From assembly GCF_036850765.1 (NCBI RefSeq), contig NC_089495.1:24458875-24522874 (forward strand): 64,000 bases of DNA. Direction: 5' to 3'. The position numbers were made by a program, and so were the translations under genes. Of this stretch, positions 35,279-46,237 are shown one piece after another; positions within the stretch are counted from its first letter, which is position 1, and each line of letters begins with the position of its first letter. Source of the DNA: Saccopteryx bilineata. Its lineage: Eukaryota > Chordata > Mammalia > Chiroptera > Emballonuridae. The notes below the pieces were generated by a model. The model saw only the letters and a list, made by a program, of their open reading frames with translations, searched no databases and was not told the origin of the DNA.

Positions 35279-35800
35279 GCGCTTCCTTTACCATGTTCTC
35301 CTTCCTGTGTTTCCTCTGAAATTATTAGCCGTCCCTTCCCATTTAACAGCACCTCTTCCTCTGCTGAATTTCTCATTAATGGTGCAGTCTAGATTGAATT
35401 CTGACCCTCATTCTCTTGCCTCTGGCCTCTGCTCTATGTCAGGGGTCCTAAACCTTATTGGTATTATGTATTGTACTTTTCTGACAGTCTAAGGAAGCCC
35501 ATGGGTTCATGTTTCTCAATGTATAAAATACCTTGGATATTTCAAGGTACCCCAACTTATTTCAAAGGAACATGTCTCTTGTTTGCCATCCCCAACTTTG
35601 TTCTTCCTCTGGTCTTCACCATTCTCAATCCAGTTGCCCAAGAAAACTGGAAGTCATCTGTATTCCTCATGTATCCTCACATACAGTTCTTACCCTACCC
35701 AGGAATACATTTTGACTGTTCTACCTTCACATAATTCTAAATCTTTCCGCTTTTCCCTGTCTTCATTGCCACCTGTCATCATCCTGCAGGTGGTTGGTAA
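35279..35800 (+). repeat. L2 LINE ORF2 remnant, right part
   Basis: Strings such as 'cagttgcccaagaaaactgg', 'aagtcatctgtattcctcat' and 'cttcattgccacctgtcatc' match the downstream L2 reverse-transcriptase text in order. The frames are broken. Confidence 0.55.
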
Positions 35801-36779
35801 TGAATATTCAGTGAGTAGACAGAGTGGAATGGGGAGATAATGAGGCAGAGAGAATCATGAAGATGCTCTTATAATACCCCAGGAAAGACTCAAGCTAGAG
35901 CAGATTATCTTAATTGAAAGGAAGGAGAATGAGTTTAAAAGATAATTCTCAACACTGGAAAATACAAAGAGTTAAGAGTTACAAATGCCTATTCATGTTA
36001 CTGAGATTCCTTGAAATTATCTCGAAAGAGTTTTTGTGAGTTGTTTTTTTTTTTTTTTAATAGCATTTGGATTTATGTTCAATGAAGTCCTTTGGAGACA
36101 CTAAATCATGTTGTTCTGGGATTTAGAGGTAAGGATGGGGGAGAAACTGAAAGGAGGTCTCTTTCCTTGATTCTGTTGACAGTGAAACAGCTTAGGGACT
36201 AAGGGAACAAAACAAATGGGTAAGGAGCAAGCTGTTAGACTAAGTGGCAGCTGGAACAGTTCAACGAAAGTCCCCTCCAGCCCTTCTGCATGTCTGAACC
36301 CAGCAAAGTGAGATTCAACCAGTCAACTTCTCTAATATTCTGTCTTGTTCTCAGTTTTTAGTTTTTTGTTTGTCCGTTTGTTTCTGGCAGCCTCCGGTCC
36401 CTGGTTAACTGGGAATAATCCCTATCATCCTGTGTAAACTAAACCCTAAATTACATAATGGATTTCTCATCCTCATGGCCTGTCCCCTCAACAGCATGAT
36501 GGCTCCAGAGAAAGTGAAGGCGGGTAGCCTTTTTGCTGCTTTTATAAACTTGCTCTCTCTCGGCCTTGGGCATTGGGGCCTCCCCAGTGTCAGAGTGGTG
36601 TTTTAATAACTGAGAAAAACAACAGAAATATGAAGAAAAGACACTGTGAAAATCTTTTTCCAAGCTGACTTGCATCGAAACTGCTTCAACTCTGAGTCCT
36701 GGAAAAGAAGTGATGAGGATAATGTGGTATAGCGCATTCAGTGACAGGTAATTCTCTTATTAGATCCACAGTAGTATTT
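35801..36779. other. unassigned noncoding DNA
   Basis: A T run lies at 36041-36058. No gene or named repeat. Confidence 0.35.
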
Positions 36780-37173
36780 TGCTCATTTCTCAGGTCAAAG
36801 GGATTGTGTGAGAACGTTGTATTTCCTGCCTTCTTCCATTCGTCGGGAAAGTTGGCAAATAGCTGTAAAAATAAAAGAGTTCCAGATTGAAATGTGTTTG
36901 AGGCGCGCTTGTCCCTTTGGAGATGTCTGTTTGCCCCTTGTACTTCATCCGGGCTTTGAGCTCAGGTATCCATTCTTTGAGGCCTCATTGTCTTCCCGTC
37001 AGAGGGTTTCCTTTTCACCTGAGCGATCATCAGTCAGGGAAAATTCCGTGGGGTGGTTCAGCTGTGCGGTATGTTTCATTGCCAAATGGAGACAGAGCGC
37101 TGCTCGGGCCCCAAGGACTGGAGCAGGCTGCGAAGCATTTATGGCCGTGAGCCAGGGAGGCGATCCCTGCTCC

Positions 37174-37206
<33 letters not shown>

Positions 37207-37480
37207 CACAATGACTCTGAGATTGCGGCTCTCCATCCCTTTTTCTGGCTGATTCATACAGCAGCAGCCTTGACATTGAGTCTCAGGAGAACTGTTCTCT
37301 TCCTAGTCCAGCTAAAAATATCCAAATTCACATTTATAATGACAGGAGCTGATAAATTTGCTGGGGAAATGCAAGCAGTGTCATTGTTGTGCTAGGAACC
37401 CTGTGCTGATAAATTGATGAGGGGAAAGAAATAGCCAAGCGTGGCATAGACCCACAGTGCTCTTTTCCCTGGGATGGTGA
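36780..37480. promoter_or_regulatory. candidate conserved block interrupted by a poly-A run
   Basis: A mixed, CpG-bearing stretch (about ten CpGs at 36900-37165) precedes a pure A run, and unique sequence follows. A plus-strand frame of 195 codons (36808-37395) crosses the A run as lysines, so it is not a credible protein. Regulatory function is inference only. Confidence 0.2.
37177..37205 (+). repeat. 29-base poly-A homopolymer
   Basis: Twenty-nine consecutive A residues directly after 'cgatccctgctccagt'. It could be the tail of a retrocopied sequence or a simple expansion. I found no flanking duplication. Confidence 0.95.
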
Positions 37481-37964
37481 GCGAATTGAGAATGTTTTTG
37501 CTTGCCATCCAAGTGCTCTTTTTTAAACATAGTAGGTAGCAGGCGCATGCCCCAGATTGAAAAGGAATACAGGAAGCAGAAAGCATTCTTTTGATCAAAT
37601 GAATACCATGACATAAAACCACATCTTATCTTTTGTAAAATATTTTTGTGCTCCTTTCAAGAAAAGAGTTTTCTTTTATAATACTCTTTTGCCAACATAA
37701 AAAACTCTAGTAATTGCCATGCATTTCAGTGGTGATCTGTGCTTCAACCAGGATCTATTAATTGTGGGATTCAATAAGAAGCAGACTATATATACATTTT
37801 TTATTGGTGTTACGGAACCTAAGCTTTTATTACTGTCTGCTGCTGCTAACCTGCCCCTTTTTTTTTGTCTCTAATTGGTCAACACATCCTCAGAAGAAGT
37901 GCCTCAAAATATCCCCACTGTACAAATGGGCATGAAGTGATTTGACATGGGCTTCAACTTTAAT
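37481..37964. other. unassigned noncoding DNA
   Basis: Nothing recognisable. Confidence 0.35.
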
Positions 37965-38280
37965 TTATACAACATTCCTTGAGCACCTACTAGACGTAAA
38001 GTATCATAATTGGCATTTTCTAAAATGAGAAAGTTACAGTGAACTAATAATGGCACAGACGTCCATGTAATGAACTCATTATAAATCAAATCATAGATAC
38101 AATAATTGACACAGGAACAATTACTATGAGGATGAACACAGGAAATACTTCGGCTGGGAAAAGATCAGGAAGGTTTCACAGAAAGTGTAGGATTTGTGCT
38201 TGGGACGATTTGTAGGATTTGTACACCCCAATGAATGAGCACTCTCTAGTGGGAGAGGAGTATGTCTAGCAGGTAAGTGG
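37965..38280 (+). repeat. L2 LINE 3' end
   Basis: 'tccttgagcacctactagac', 'gatcaggaaggtttcacaga' and 'gtgcttgggacgatttgtag' follow the L2 3' order. Confidence 0.65.
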
Positions 38281-38792
38281 ATTGATCTGAAGTAGGAAAA
38301 CTACTACCTGAATCTGGAACTTAACAAGGTTAGTTAAAGGGTTGGAATAATGTTTCTTCTTCATTAGGTTTCTAGCTTTCCCAAACAACGACTAAACTTG
38401 ATGTACTTATTTGAGATCACTAACTGTGTAGTTACTGTTTGCATTCTTTTCTACCTTGGCCTTGCACCCATTATGAGCTGGCACAATGAACATGATGGAT
38501 GGTGTGGGCCTGAAGGTTTGTCAGACACTTGAGCCAGACCCAAAAAATGTCATGGTGGCCTTTGCTAAAGAAACTTTGTAAAATTAAGTCTCAGTAGGAT
38601 GTTCTAATAGTCTAACACACCATGTTGTCATTTGTTGGTTATAAAGTTTTGAAGCAAAAGTAACAGGATTATCACCACCTCCTTGAATAAATAATAAAAG
38701 CTGGAATTTTAATTTTATGTAGCATTTACTTAACATACTATTCTGGATTTGAAAATGTTTGTGTTTTTTATAATCTGGTCTTACCTTTTAAC
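38281..38792. other. unassigned noncoding DNA
   Basis: Nothing recognisable. Confidence 0.35.
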
Positions 38793-40496
38793 TTTTTTTT
38801 AATTTTAATGGGGTGACATTGATAAATCAGGGTACATACATTCAGAGAAAACATCTCTAGGTTATTTTCACATTTGATTATGCTGCATTCCCATCACCCA
38901 AAATCCAATTGTCTTCCGTCATCTTCTAACTGGCTTTCATTGTGCTTCTCCCTTCCCCCAACCTCCTCTCTCTCCTCCCCCCCACCCCGTAACCCCCACA
39001 CTGTTGTCCATGTCTGAGTCTCATTTTTATGTCCCACCTATGTATAGAATCATATAGTTCTTAGTTCTTTCTGATTTACTTATTTCGCTCAGTATAATGT
39101 TATCAAGGTCCATCATGTTGTAAATGATCCGATGTCATCATTTCTTATGGCTGAGTAGTATTCCATAGTATATATGTACCAAAGCTTTTTAATCCACTCG
39201 TCCACTGACAGACACTTGGGCTGTTTGTTTCCAGATCTTCGCTATTGTGAATAATGCTGCCATAAACATGGGGGTGCATTTCTTCTTTTCAAACAGTGCT
39301 ATGGTGTTCTTGGGGTATATTCCTAACAGTGGTATAGCTGGGTCAAAAGGCAGTTCGATTTTTAATTTTTTGAGGAATCTCCATACTGTTTTCCACAGTG
39401 GCTGCACCAGTCTGCATTCCCACCAGCAGTGCAGGAGGGTTCCCTTTTCTCCACATCCTCACCAGCACTTATTCTGTGTTGTTTTGTTGATGAGCGCCAT
39501 TCTGACTGGTGTAAGATGATATCTCATTGTGGTTTTAATTTGCATTTCTCTAATCATTAGTGATGTTGAGCATTTTTTCATATGCCTATTAGCCATCTGT
39601 ATGTCCTCTTTGGAGAAGTGTCTATTCATTTCTTTTGCCCATTTTTTGATTGGATTGTTTGTCTTCCTGGTATTAAGTTTTACAAGTTCTTTATAAATTT
39701 TGGTTATTAACCCCTTATCAGATGTATTGTCAAATATACTCTCCCATTGTGTAGTTTGTCTTTTTATTCTGTTCTTATTGTCTTAAGCTGTGCAAAAGCT
39801 TTTGAATTTGATATAGTCCCATTTGTTTACCCTGTCTTTTATTTCACTTGCTCGTGGAGATAAATCAGCAAATATATTGCTACGAGAGATGTCAGAGAGC
39901 TTACTGCCTATATTTTCTTCTAAGATGCTTATGATTTTACAGCTTACATTTGAGTCTTTTATCCATTTTGAGTTTATTTTTGTGAATGGTGTAAGTTGGT
40001 GGTCTAGTTTCATTTTTTTGCAGGTTGCTGTCCAATTTTCCCTACACCATTTGTTGAAGAGGCTGTCTTTACTCTATTTTATGCTCTTACCTCCTTTGTC
40101 AAATATCAGTTGTCCATAAAAGTGTGGGTTTATTTCTGGGTTCTCAGTTCTGTTCCATTGATCTATATGCCTGTTCTTATGCCAGTACCAGGCTGTTTTG
40201 AGTAAAATGGCCTTGTAGTATAACTTGATATCCGGAAGTGTGATACCTCCCACTTTATTCTTCCTTTTCAAGATTGCTGAGGCTATTCGTGTTCTCTTTT
40301 AGTTCCATATAAAATTTTGGAATATGTGTTCTATATCTTTGAAGTAAGTCATTGGTATTTTAATCGGTATTGCATTGAATTTATAAATTGCTTTGGGTAA
40401 TATAGACATTTTAATGATGTTTATTCTTCCTAACCATGAATACGGTATATGCTTCCCCTTGTTTGTATCTGCCCTGATTTCTTTTATTAACATTTT
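38793..40496 (-). mobile_element. L1 LINE, 5'-truncated
   Basis: Reversed L1: A-rich tail (T run near 38796), a 3' UTR closely resembling that of the L1 at 14288 (shared 'aatcagggtacatacattca'), then ORF2 C-terminal text. Retained ORF2 pieces on the minus strand include '[20 protein letters not shown]', '[12 protein letters not shown]', '[20 protein letters not shown]' and '[20 protein letters not shown]'. Many frameshifts and stops make it more decayed than the L1 at 14288. The L1 text stops where a SINE begins. Confidence 0.92.
39189..40493 (-). pseudogene. L1 ORF2 C-terminal remnant, multiply broken
   Basis: Four separated minus-strand frames (39189-39407, 39783-40013, 40074-40271, 40299-40493) represent the thumb and C-terminal region of ORF2 in the right order. 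The reverse-transcriptase catalytic box is not present because of the 5' truncation. Non-functional. Confidence 0.88.
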
Positions 40497-40836
40497 TTAA
40501 GAGGTAAGGAGAGAGTGAGGGAGAAAGATTCAGACAGGAAGGGAGAGAGATGGAAAGCATCAACTTATAGTTGTGGCACCTTAGTTGTTCATTGATTGCT
40601 TCTCATATGTACCTTGTCTGGGGGGCTCCAGCTAAGCCAGTGACTCCTTGCTCAAGCCAGCAACTTTGGGCTCACATTAGTACCATGGGGTCATGTCTAG
40701 AGTTGCACACTCAAGCTGGTGACCCCACGCTCAAGCTGGTTAGCCCGCACTCAAGCCGGCAACTTTGGGGTTTAAACCTGGTTCCTCAGCATCCCAGGTT
40801 GATGCTCTATTCACTGCATCACTGTCTGGTCAGGCT
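40497..40836 (-). mobile_element. tRNA-derived bat SINE, long form
   Basis: Minus-strand SINE with an A/G-rich tail side (40500-40560), a repeated middle (variants of 'ctcaagctggtgacc' about six times at 40640-40770) and a tRNA-like head near 40790-40836 ('ccaggttgatgctctattca'). It matches the SINE at 45746-46182 in reversed order and the plus-strand copy at 51402. No clean target duplication is visible. Confidence 0.85.
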
Positions 40837-41649
40837 AACCTGTTTTTTCTGGATCAGGCAATAATTTCTAGATTTGGATATTCAATTTCAATAATAAAAA
40901 TCTGTAGAAAACAAAAAGAATTTATATTTTGTGTTTTAATAGCAAATGCAGTATGTGAAGATTTCCTGAAATTGTATAAAGTAATGCAGCATAGATATGC
41001 ACATTGAAGTACTTAGAAGTAGAAAAATGTTTCTATTTTATTTTGAAGTGCACCAACGACTACAATAGATTAATCAATGGATGGATAGATGGGTAGATAT
41101 GCTACAAAACAAGTATAGTAAAATGTTAATGGTAGAATTGAGATTTGGGGATATGTGTATTGGTTATGAAATTATTTTAACTTTGTGGAATGTTTAAAAA
41201 TTTTTACATTTAATGTCAGGGAAAAAAGATAAGATAGGAGACCAACATTGGTACAGGTATTTGGATAAAAATTAGAATATACTTAAATGAAGAGAAATTT
41301 CTCTGACTTATCAATATGTAGACACATAGAAATAGCTGTTGTCTGTGAGCCAAAGATACACAGTCTGTTTTCACCATTTGCTTATGAATCTGTCAGATTA
41401 GAAAAAAAAAAAAGCATTCTACAAAAAGAGGGCCAGATCTTTAGCCCACTTAGCAATACCCAAATAAATTTTGGAGTTACTTTCTGCATATAAAATACCT
41501 AAATTCTTAACAAGTAAGGCAATTTTTACCTTCTCGGTCATTTCAGCATATTCTTGAACACTTCATGCATTTCAGGCTTAGCACTGAGGCTTCAGAGAGA
41601 AAGCACTTCAGAAAGCTTAACATCAAGAAGTGGAGAAAGATGCACTAAG
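40837..41649. other. unassigned DNA with a possible L1 3' tail
   Basis: The stretch at 41090-41220 ('aaaatgttaatggtagaatt', 'tttttacatttaatgtcagg') resembles an old L1 3' end on the plus strand. The rest is unassigned, with an A run at 41401-41412. Confidence 0.3.
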
Positions 41650-41835
41650 GTAATATGACGAAGTGAATGGAGGTCTTATAAAGTGCTGTGTGTCACAGGA
41701 CACATTAGCTCTGTGATCTTGGGATCTTGTTCAGGTTACTTAGCTTCTTTGTGCCTCAGTATTTTCACCTGTAAAGTCTGGCTGATAGTAACTGTTAACC
41801 TACTGCCAGCTAAACTGTAAGATAAGAGCTAGTGA
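41650..41835 (+). repeat. MIR-type ancient SINE
   Basis: 'agctctgtgatcttgggatc', 'gcctcagtattttcacctgt' and 'agtctggctgatagtaactg' in MIR order. Confidence 0.75.
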
Positions 41836-42279
41836 AAGGCCACTAATATCTTTGACTTAGAGAGGGAGATCAAATTGTTGTTGGGAGGGGGCGATTTAAA
41901 CATTAATCCATCAACAGCCATAAGACTTACAGACAGCTATCCTTCTTTCTCCTCCTACCCCTTGCCCTTGTTGTTGCCCTAATATACTTACAAAATTATT
42001 GTCACAAAAACGGAACGGATCTTGTCATGGATTTGGGGCAGATACTCCATTACAAGCCTAGTTTAGAGCTGGGGGTGTAGAAGTGACCAGAGAAAAGTGA
42101 CTGCCTAAGTCAGACAGCTAGTCCCTGGCCATGAGGAGCACATCGCGTAAGAAAGAGACGAGTTGAAGAAAGGTTATATTCTTCTGGAAATGTATTGTAG
42201 GTTTTCATAGGAACTAAATGAAAATACTTTGAAATATTTTCATGTTGCTAGAAGAGCAGGTGTTGGTGGATCCCCAGGT
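41836..42279. other. unassigned noncoding DNA
   Basis: Nothing recognisable. Confidence 0.35.
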
Positions 42280-42620
42280 GGCATTTGTTGGGGTGTAATG
42301 CCCCAAACCCCTCCTGCTGACATATCTGTATGGCACCGTTAATCTTTGCCATGTGGATGACTGATCCCTTGATTAAATTGTTCTTAATTACTTTTATTAT
42401 AGACTGATATTTATAATCTATACAGTCTGGGTCTTCTGGCCCTATATAAGTTTATGCAGAGTTAGAAGGGGTAAAAATTACTCTCCTCTTTGTGAAAATG
42501 GAATGAGTATTCTAGTAACTTCCTTTTTTGCATCTTATTGGATCTGTGGGGTATATAGCACCCTTTCCTTGCCGAGACAGAGACTGCCTCTAGAGACCTG
42601 CCACTTTACAATTTTTACTT
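42280..42620. promoter_or_regulatory. candidate conserved noncoding block
   Basis: Repeat-free, with a homeodomain-type core (ttcttaattactttta at 42382-42397) and a 'tgacatatctgtatggcacc' segment. Conservation is inferred from text character only. Confidence 0.2.
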
Positions 42621-43679
42621 AAGGTTTCTGGGTGACCTCAGTATTATTGAAGCCAGTGCAGTCCATTCACTGGCTTTGAACTTAAATACTTTGGCTGGAC
42701 GGCTCAATTCAGAGGTAAGATGGGGGTTCTTATATACTAGGGGAGGACATTTCTTCTCAGAGAGGAGAGGGAAAGGTGAAGAAGAGAAACAAAGGGAGAA
42801 AAGAGGGAAAAATAAAGGAAGTAGAGAGAAATAATGAATGTGATCAAAAGAATAAAAAAGATGAATAAGAACTGCAGGTAAGATCTTTCTGTAGAAAAAT
42901 TTAAGTTATTGGGCCCTTAATACTATTACATTTTATAAAAGTAATTGTTTTAACATAAGGGATTAAACAATATTAAAGTCATATAAGGCAGGTGAAAGAA
43001 ATAGGATCTCTCCGTCAAAAGACAATGCAGAGTTGTCAGAGTGACTGAAAGATATTTTTAGTATGCAGTTCAGATCCTCCTGTTCTTCCATCAAGAAGCT
43101 GGTTTAAGTAAAAGAATGACTCTACGAATCTCCAGGCCATCTACTAGAAAACAGACCAGAGCCGACTCTCTAAAAGAAAGGAAGAAAAAAAGGCAGAACC
43201 ATGCTGTCCCTGGGAATTGATTGGTTTTGCTCTGTTGATCAGATTAGAAAACACTATTGATTAACAAGTTTGGTCTTATGAGAATTGGGGACCACGGCTC
43301 CACATGTTGAGTAATCTAGCTACCTGTGCTTTGGTGGGAATGGACTCCCACCAGTAAGTCAGGGAGCCCTGGGAACTCTGGGGAGCAGGTGATTCTCCCG
43401 TTGTTCGCTGTCTTTCCCAGCCCAGGCATGGTGAAGAAACAGGCAGCTGCCTTCGAGGATGTTTTACTCTTAAAACCTTCACTATAAAAAAGGCTGCATT
43501 CATCCTATGTGATAGTCATCGTGTTTGTGATGAGGAAAATAAAATTCTTTTAAAATAACTGAATGAGTGGATAAAATAGCTCATAATTGTGGCCCGATAT
43601 TTCAAAAGAGAATCCGTGTTGACAAATAATAGTGTAATGTGAATATGTAGGCAAAGGATTCCTTAATAACTGAGCAGAA
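42621..43679. other. unassigned noncoding DNA
   Basis: Purine-rich at 42760-42840. The frame at 43276-43503 has no recognisable domain. Confidence 0.35.
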
Positions 43680-43870
43680 AAAGAAGAAGGAGCTAACTTT
43701 CATTAAGAATCTTCTATGTTTCAGGCATTGTGCCCTATATGCATTACTTAATTCAGTCCTCATGACAATCCTTTGAAGTAATATGATAATGATAATGACA
43801 GTAATTTCTTAAGCAGCGGGCCTGGGCTTTGAACTCAGATCTGTCTGATTTAGGTCTCTATTCTTTTTCT
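43680..43870 (-). repeat. MIR-type ancient SINE
   Basis: Reversed MIR: 'aggcattgtgccctatatgc', 'cctcatgacaatcctttgaa', then 'gggctttgaactcagatctg'. Confidence 0.75.
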
Positions 43871-44084
43871 ATTTCATCGGCTGTGTGCCTTCTGGCTCAT
43901 GAGTTTTCAACCACTTGGTGAATAAAGATGTAAAATAAACTGAAATTCAAACCAGTATACTTTTTTTCTGTTTTAGCTGCTGTGACTGAAACTATTAGCT
44001 AGAATGAGGTTTGGAGAATAGGCATAAATATCGATTATTCAGTCTCCTGATGAGGGCCTGCCAAATCATATTATCTCCATTGCA

Positions 44085-44435
44085 GGACATTTGATCCTAC
44101 CCAAAATGTCCACTGAGATATTTGATCCATGCCAAAAGGTCCTTGTTCATATGCCATTACCAGTTGGGCTACCAAGGCAAGAAGAGTTATCATTGGCAAT
44201 GCAGCCATAACACAATTATTGGACCAATAAAACATGGTGGTATTCTTATGCATTAATTCTGTGAATCAACATGATAAAGGTTTTGGGCTATTTGAACCCA
44301 GGATGTTTTCTAAGCTTGAATGTTTTGAATTAGAGCAATATCAAAGACCATTTGGTGTGGACCAAACGTGCTCATGGACAATTCTGACAAGACCAAAATT
44401 TCTTTCAAGGACCTTTTGGTTTAGATCAGTTGTAT
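44085..44435. repeat. array of imperfect palindromes, about 31-bp spacing
   Basis: Units of the form ggacattt-g-atcc...ccaaaatgtcc recur. Left group: 44085-44111 (itself a hairpin, ggacattt ... aaatgtcc) and 44116-44142. Right group: about 44345-44372, 44376-44402 and 44408-44428. The outer right unit aggaccttttggtttagatca read in reverse complement matches tgatccatgccaaaaggtcct of the left group at most positions, so the two groups also form a large inverted repeat around a 200-base middle. It looks like an old DNA transposon with subterminal palindromes, but I cannot name the family. Confidence 0.6.
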
Positions 44436-44917
44436 CAGTAGATACATATGGCTAGTAGGCTCCGCCACCCCCACCGTTGGATGACACAGGTCTACACTAA
44501 GAAAGGTAATCACTGAGTGTTTGTTGAATCTATTTTCACACCGTTCACTTGGTGTTCATTCTCTCTATTCCATTCCCTCCTCTGTTTATTGTAGAGGGAG
44601 CACACCATCTCCATTTCATCTGAGAACCTGAGGGATTTAGGGAAGGGTATGTGGCTTGATTGCCTCAGAGGGGATTTCCAGATGGTATTTAGTTGAAAGG
44701 AACTATTGGCATTCTCTATTTCAAGAAGATGAAATCCTTATCATCTCAGCTGTTCAGATTCATACCTATGTAAAAGGCAATAGAGACAACTATATATGTA
44801 TAGAGAGAGAGCCTCTGTTTCTTTATCTGTCTCTCCCTCTCTTTGTGTGTGTGTCTGTCATGTACCTGAGATATATATCTTATTATATAACTTATGGATT
44901 ATATCTTCTTATATATA
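44436..44917. other. unassigned noncoding DNA
   Basis: A pyrimidine/GT-rich patch lies at 44805-44860 and TA-rich sequence precedes the MITE. No gene. Confidence 0.35.
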
Positions 44918-45043
44918 CAAGGGTGGGCAAACTGAGTTTATAGTTCATATGGAAAATAATACAATAATTAATAAATAATAATACAAGAAGAAACTCTGTG
45001 TTTCACGTGCTCATAACTGTAAACATACTCTTGCTTCACCCTG
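44918..45043. mobile_element. mariner-type MITE
   Basis: The 126-bp element has inverted ends: caagggtgggcaaactgagt on the left and, read inward from the right, cagggtgaagcaagagtatg. The similarity extends about 28 bases to a shared 'agtttayagtt'. TA lies on both sides (44916-44917, 45044-45045). No coding capacity. It would have depended on a mariner transposase supplied in trans. Confidence 0.8.
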
Positions 45044-45045
45044 TA

Positions 45046-45745
45046 TATCCCTAATAAGTACACATGGAATTGGCACACATCCCAGGACACGATATACTGT
45101 AACTTCTGATTAAATATAACAGGTAAATGAAATTAACATCCAATAAAAACCAGTTTGTATTTTTTAACAAATTTAAAAGTCTAAAATTAAAACAGAATGT
45201 AAGACCCAACAGGAATATAGCTATATAAGACAGTCAACAATTTTAGGTAATATTTTATTACTTCCTAAAGGAAAAAAAAAAAAAAAGAATGACCCTCAGG
45301 CACATGCCTGATCATAATAGAACTCAGATCTCCCCATTCTTTTTTTCCTTCTGTGACTTTCTTACATTTTTAAATTTATCATACATTGCTGGGTCATGGG
45401 AAACAGAGATGTGGACTTAAGGCATGAGGGGTAGAAGTAGGGTTTTAACGATTTTAATGATGCATCCTATGCAGACACCATTGCAACAGGGCTGTGTTAC
45501 TGCCCTACATGGTGACATAGTTCTGCATGGCAGGAAGCTTCTTAACGTGTCATCTGAGCCATTTGTCTTGGTAGAAGTCTATTCAGGCAAGGGATGTAAG
45601 TATCAGCTCTGGCAAAATATGCTTTAGCATTATATATTTGAAGTGCTTGAAGTTCTAAGACAGACAGCCTGACACACAAGTTAGGAGAAATTAATAAAAA
45701 TCTCGGGTTATTTCTTGTGTACTTATCATACAATCAAGTTTTTAT
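45046..45745. other. unassigned noncoding DNA
   Basis: A run of A at 45271-45286. The frame at 45424-45627 shows no recognised motif. Confidence 0.35.
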
Positions 45746-46182
45746 TATTATTTTTTGCTTTCTTTTTCTTTTTTTTTTTTTTTAGCAAGTGGTAGGAGGA
45801 TGGGGATAGACAAGGATGGACAGACAGGAAGGGAGAGAGATGAGAAGCATCAACTCATAGTTGCGGCACCTTAGTTGTTCATTGATTGCTTTCTCTGCCT
45901 TGACTGGGGAGCTCCAGCTGAAAAAGTAACCTCTTGCTCAAGCCAGGGACCTGGTTTCAAGCCAGTGACCTTAGGCTTTAAGCCAGCAACCTTTGGGCTT
46001 CAAGCCGGTGACCTTTGGGCTCAAACCAGTGACCATAGGGTCATGTCTGATTCCGTGCTCAAGCTGGTGAGCCTGTACTCAAGCCAGATGAGCCCACGCT
46101 GAAGCTGATGACTTTGGGGTTTCAAACCTGGGTCCTCAGCATCCTAGGTTGATGCTCTATTCACTGTGCCACCACCTGGTCA
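45746..46182 (-). mobile_element. tRNA-derived bat SINE, long form
   Basis: Reversed SINE. T-rich tail 45746-45783, A/G-rich part with 'gacagacaggaagggagaga', an expanded middle in which 'caagccagtgacctt'-like words recur about eight times, and a tRNA-like head at 46130-46182 ('gttgatgctctattcactgt'). Longer than the copies at 40497 and 51402 because of extra internal repeat units. Confidence 0.85.
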
Positions 46183-46237
46183 GACATTACTAATATTTTA
46201 ATTCCCAGATTCATAGAGTATCATGATTCCTTTAGGG

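Noticed and set aside
35437..35470. Possible hAT end 'caggggtcctaaacc'
   Set aside because: No matching right end or 8-bp duplication was found nearby. It may be part of the L2 relic.
36808..37395. 195-codon plus-strand frame
   Set aside because: It reads through a 29-base A run as lysines, has no domain, and overlaps minus-strand frames of similar length.
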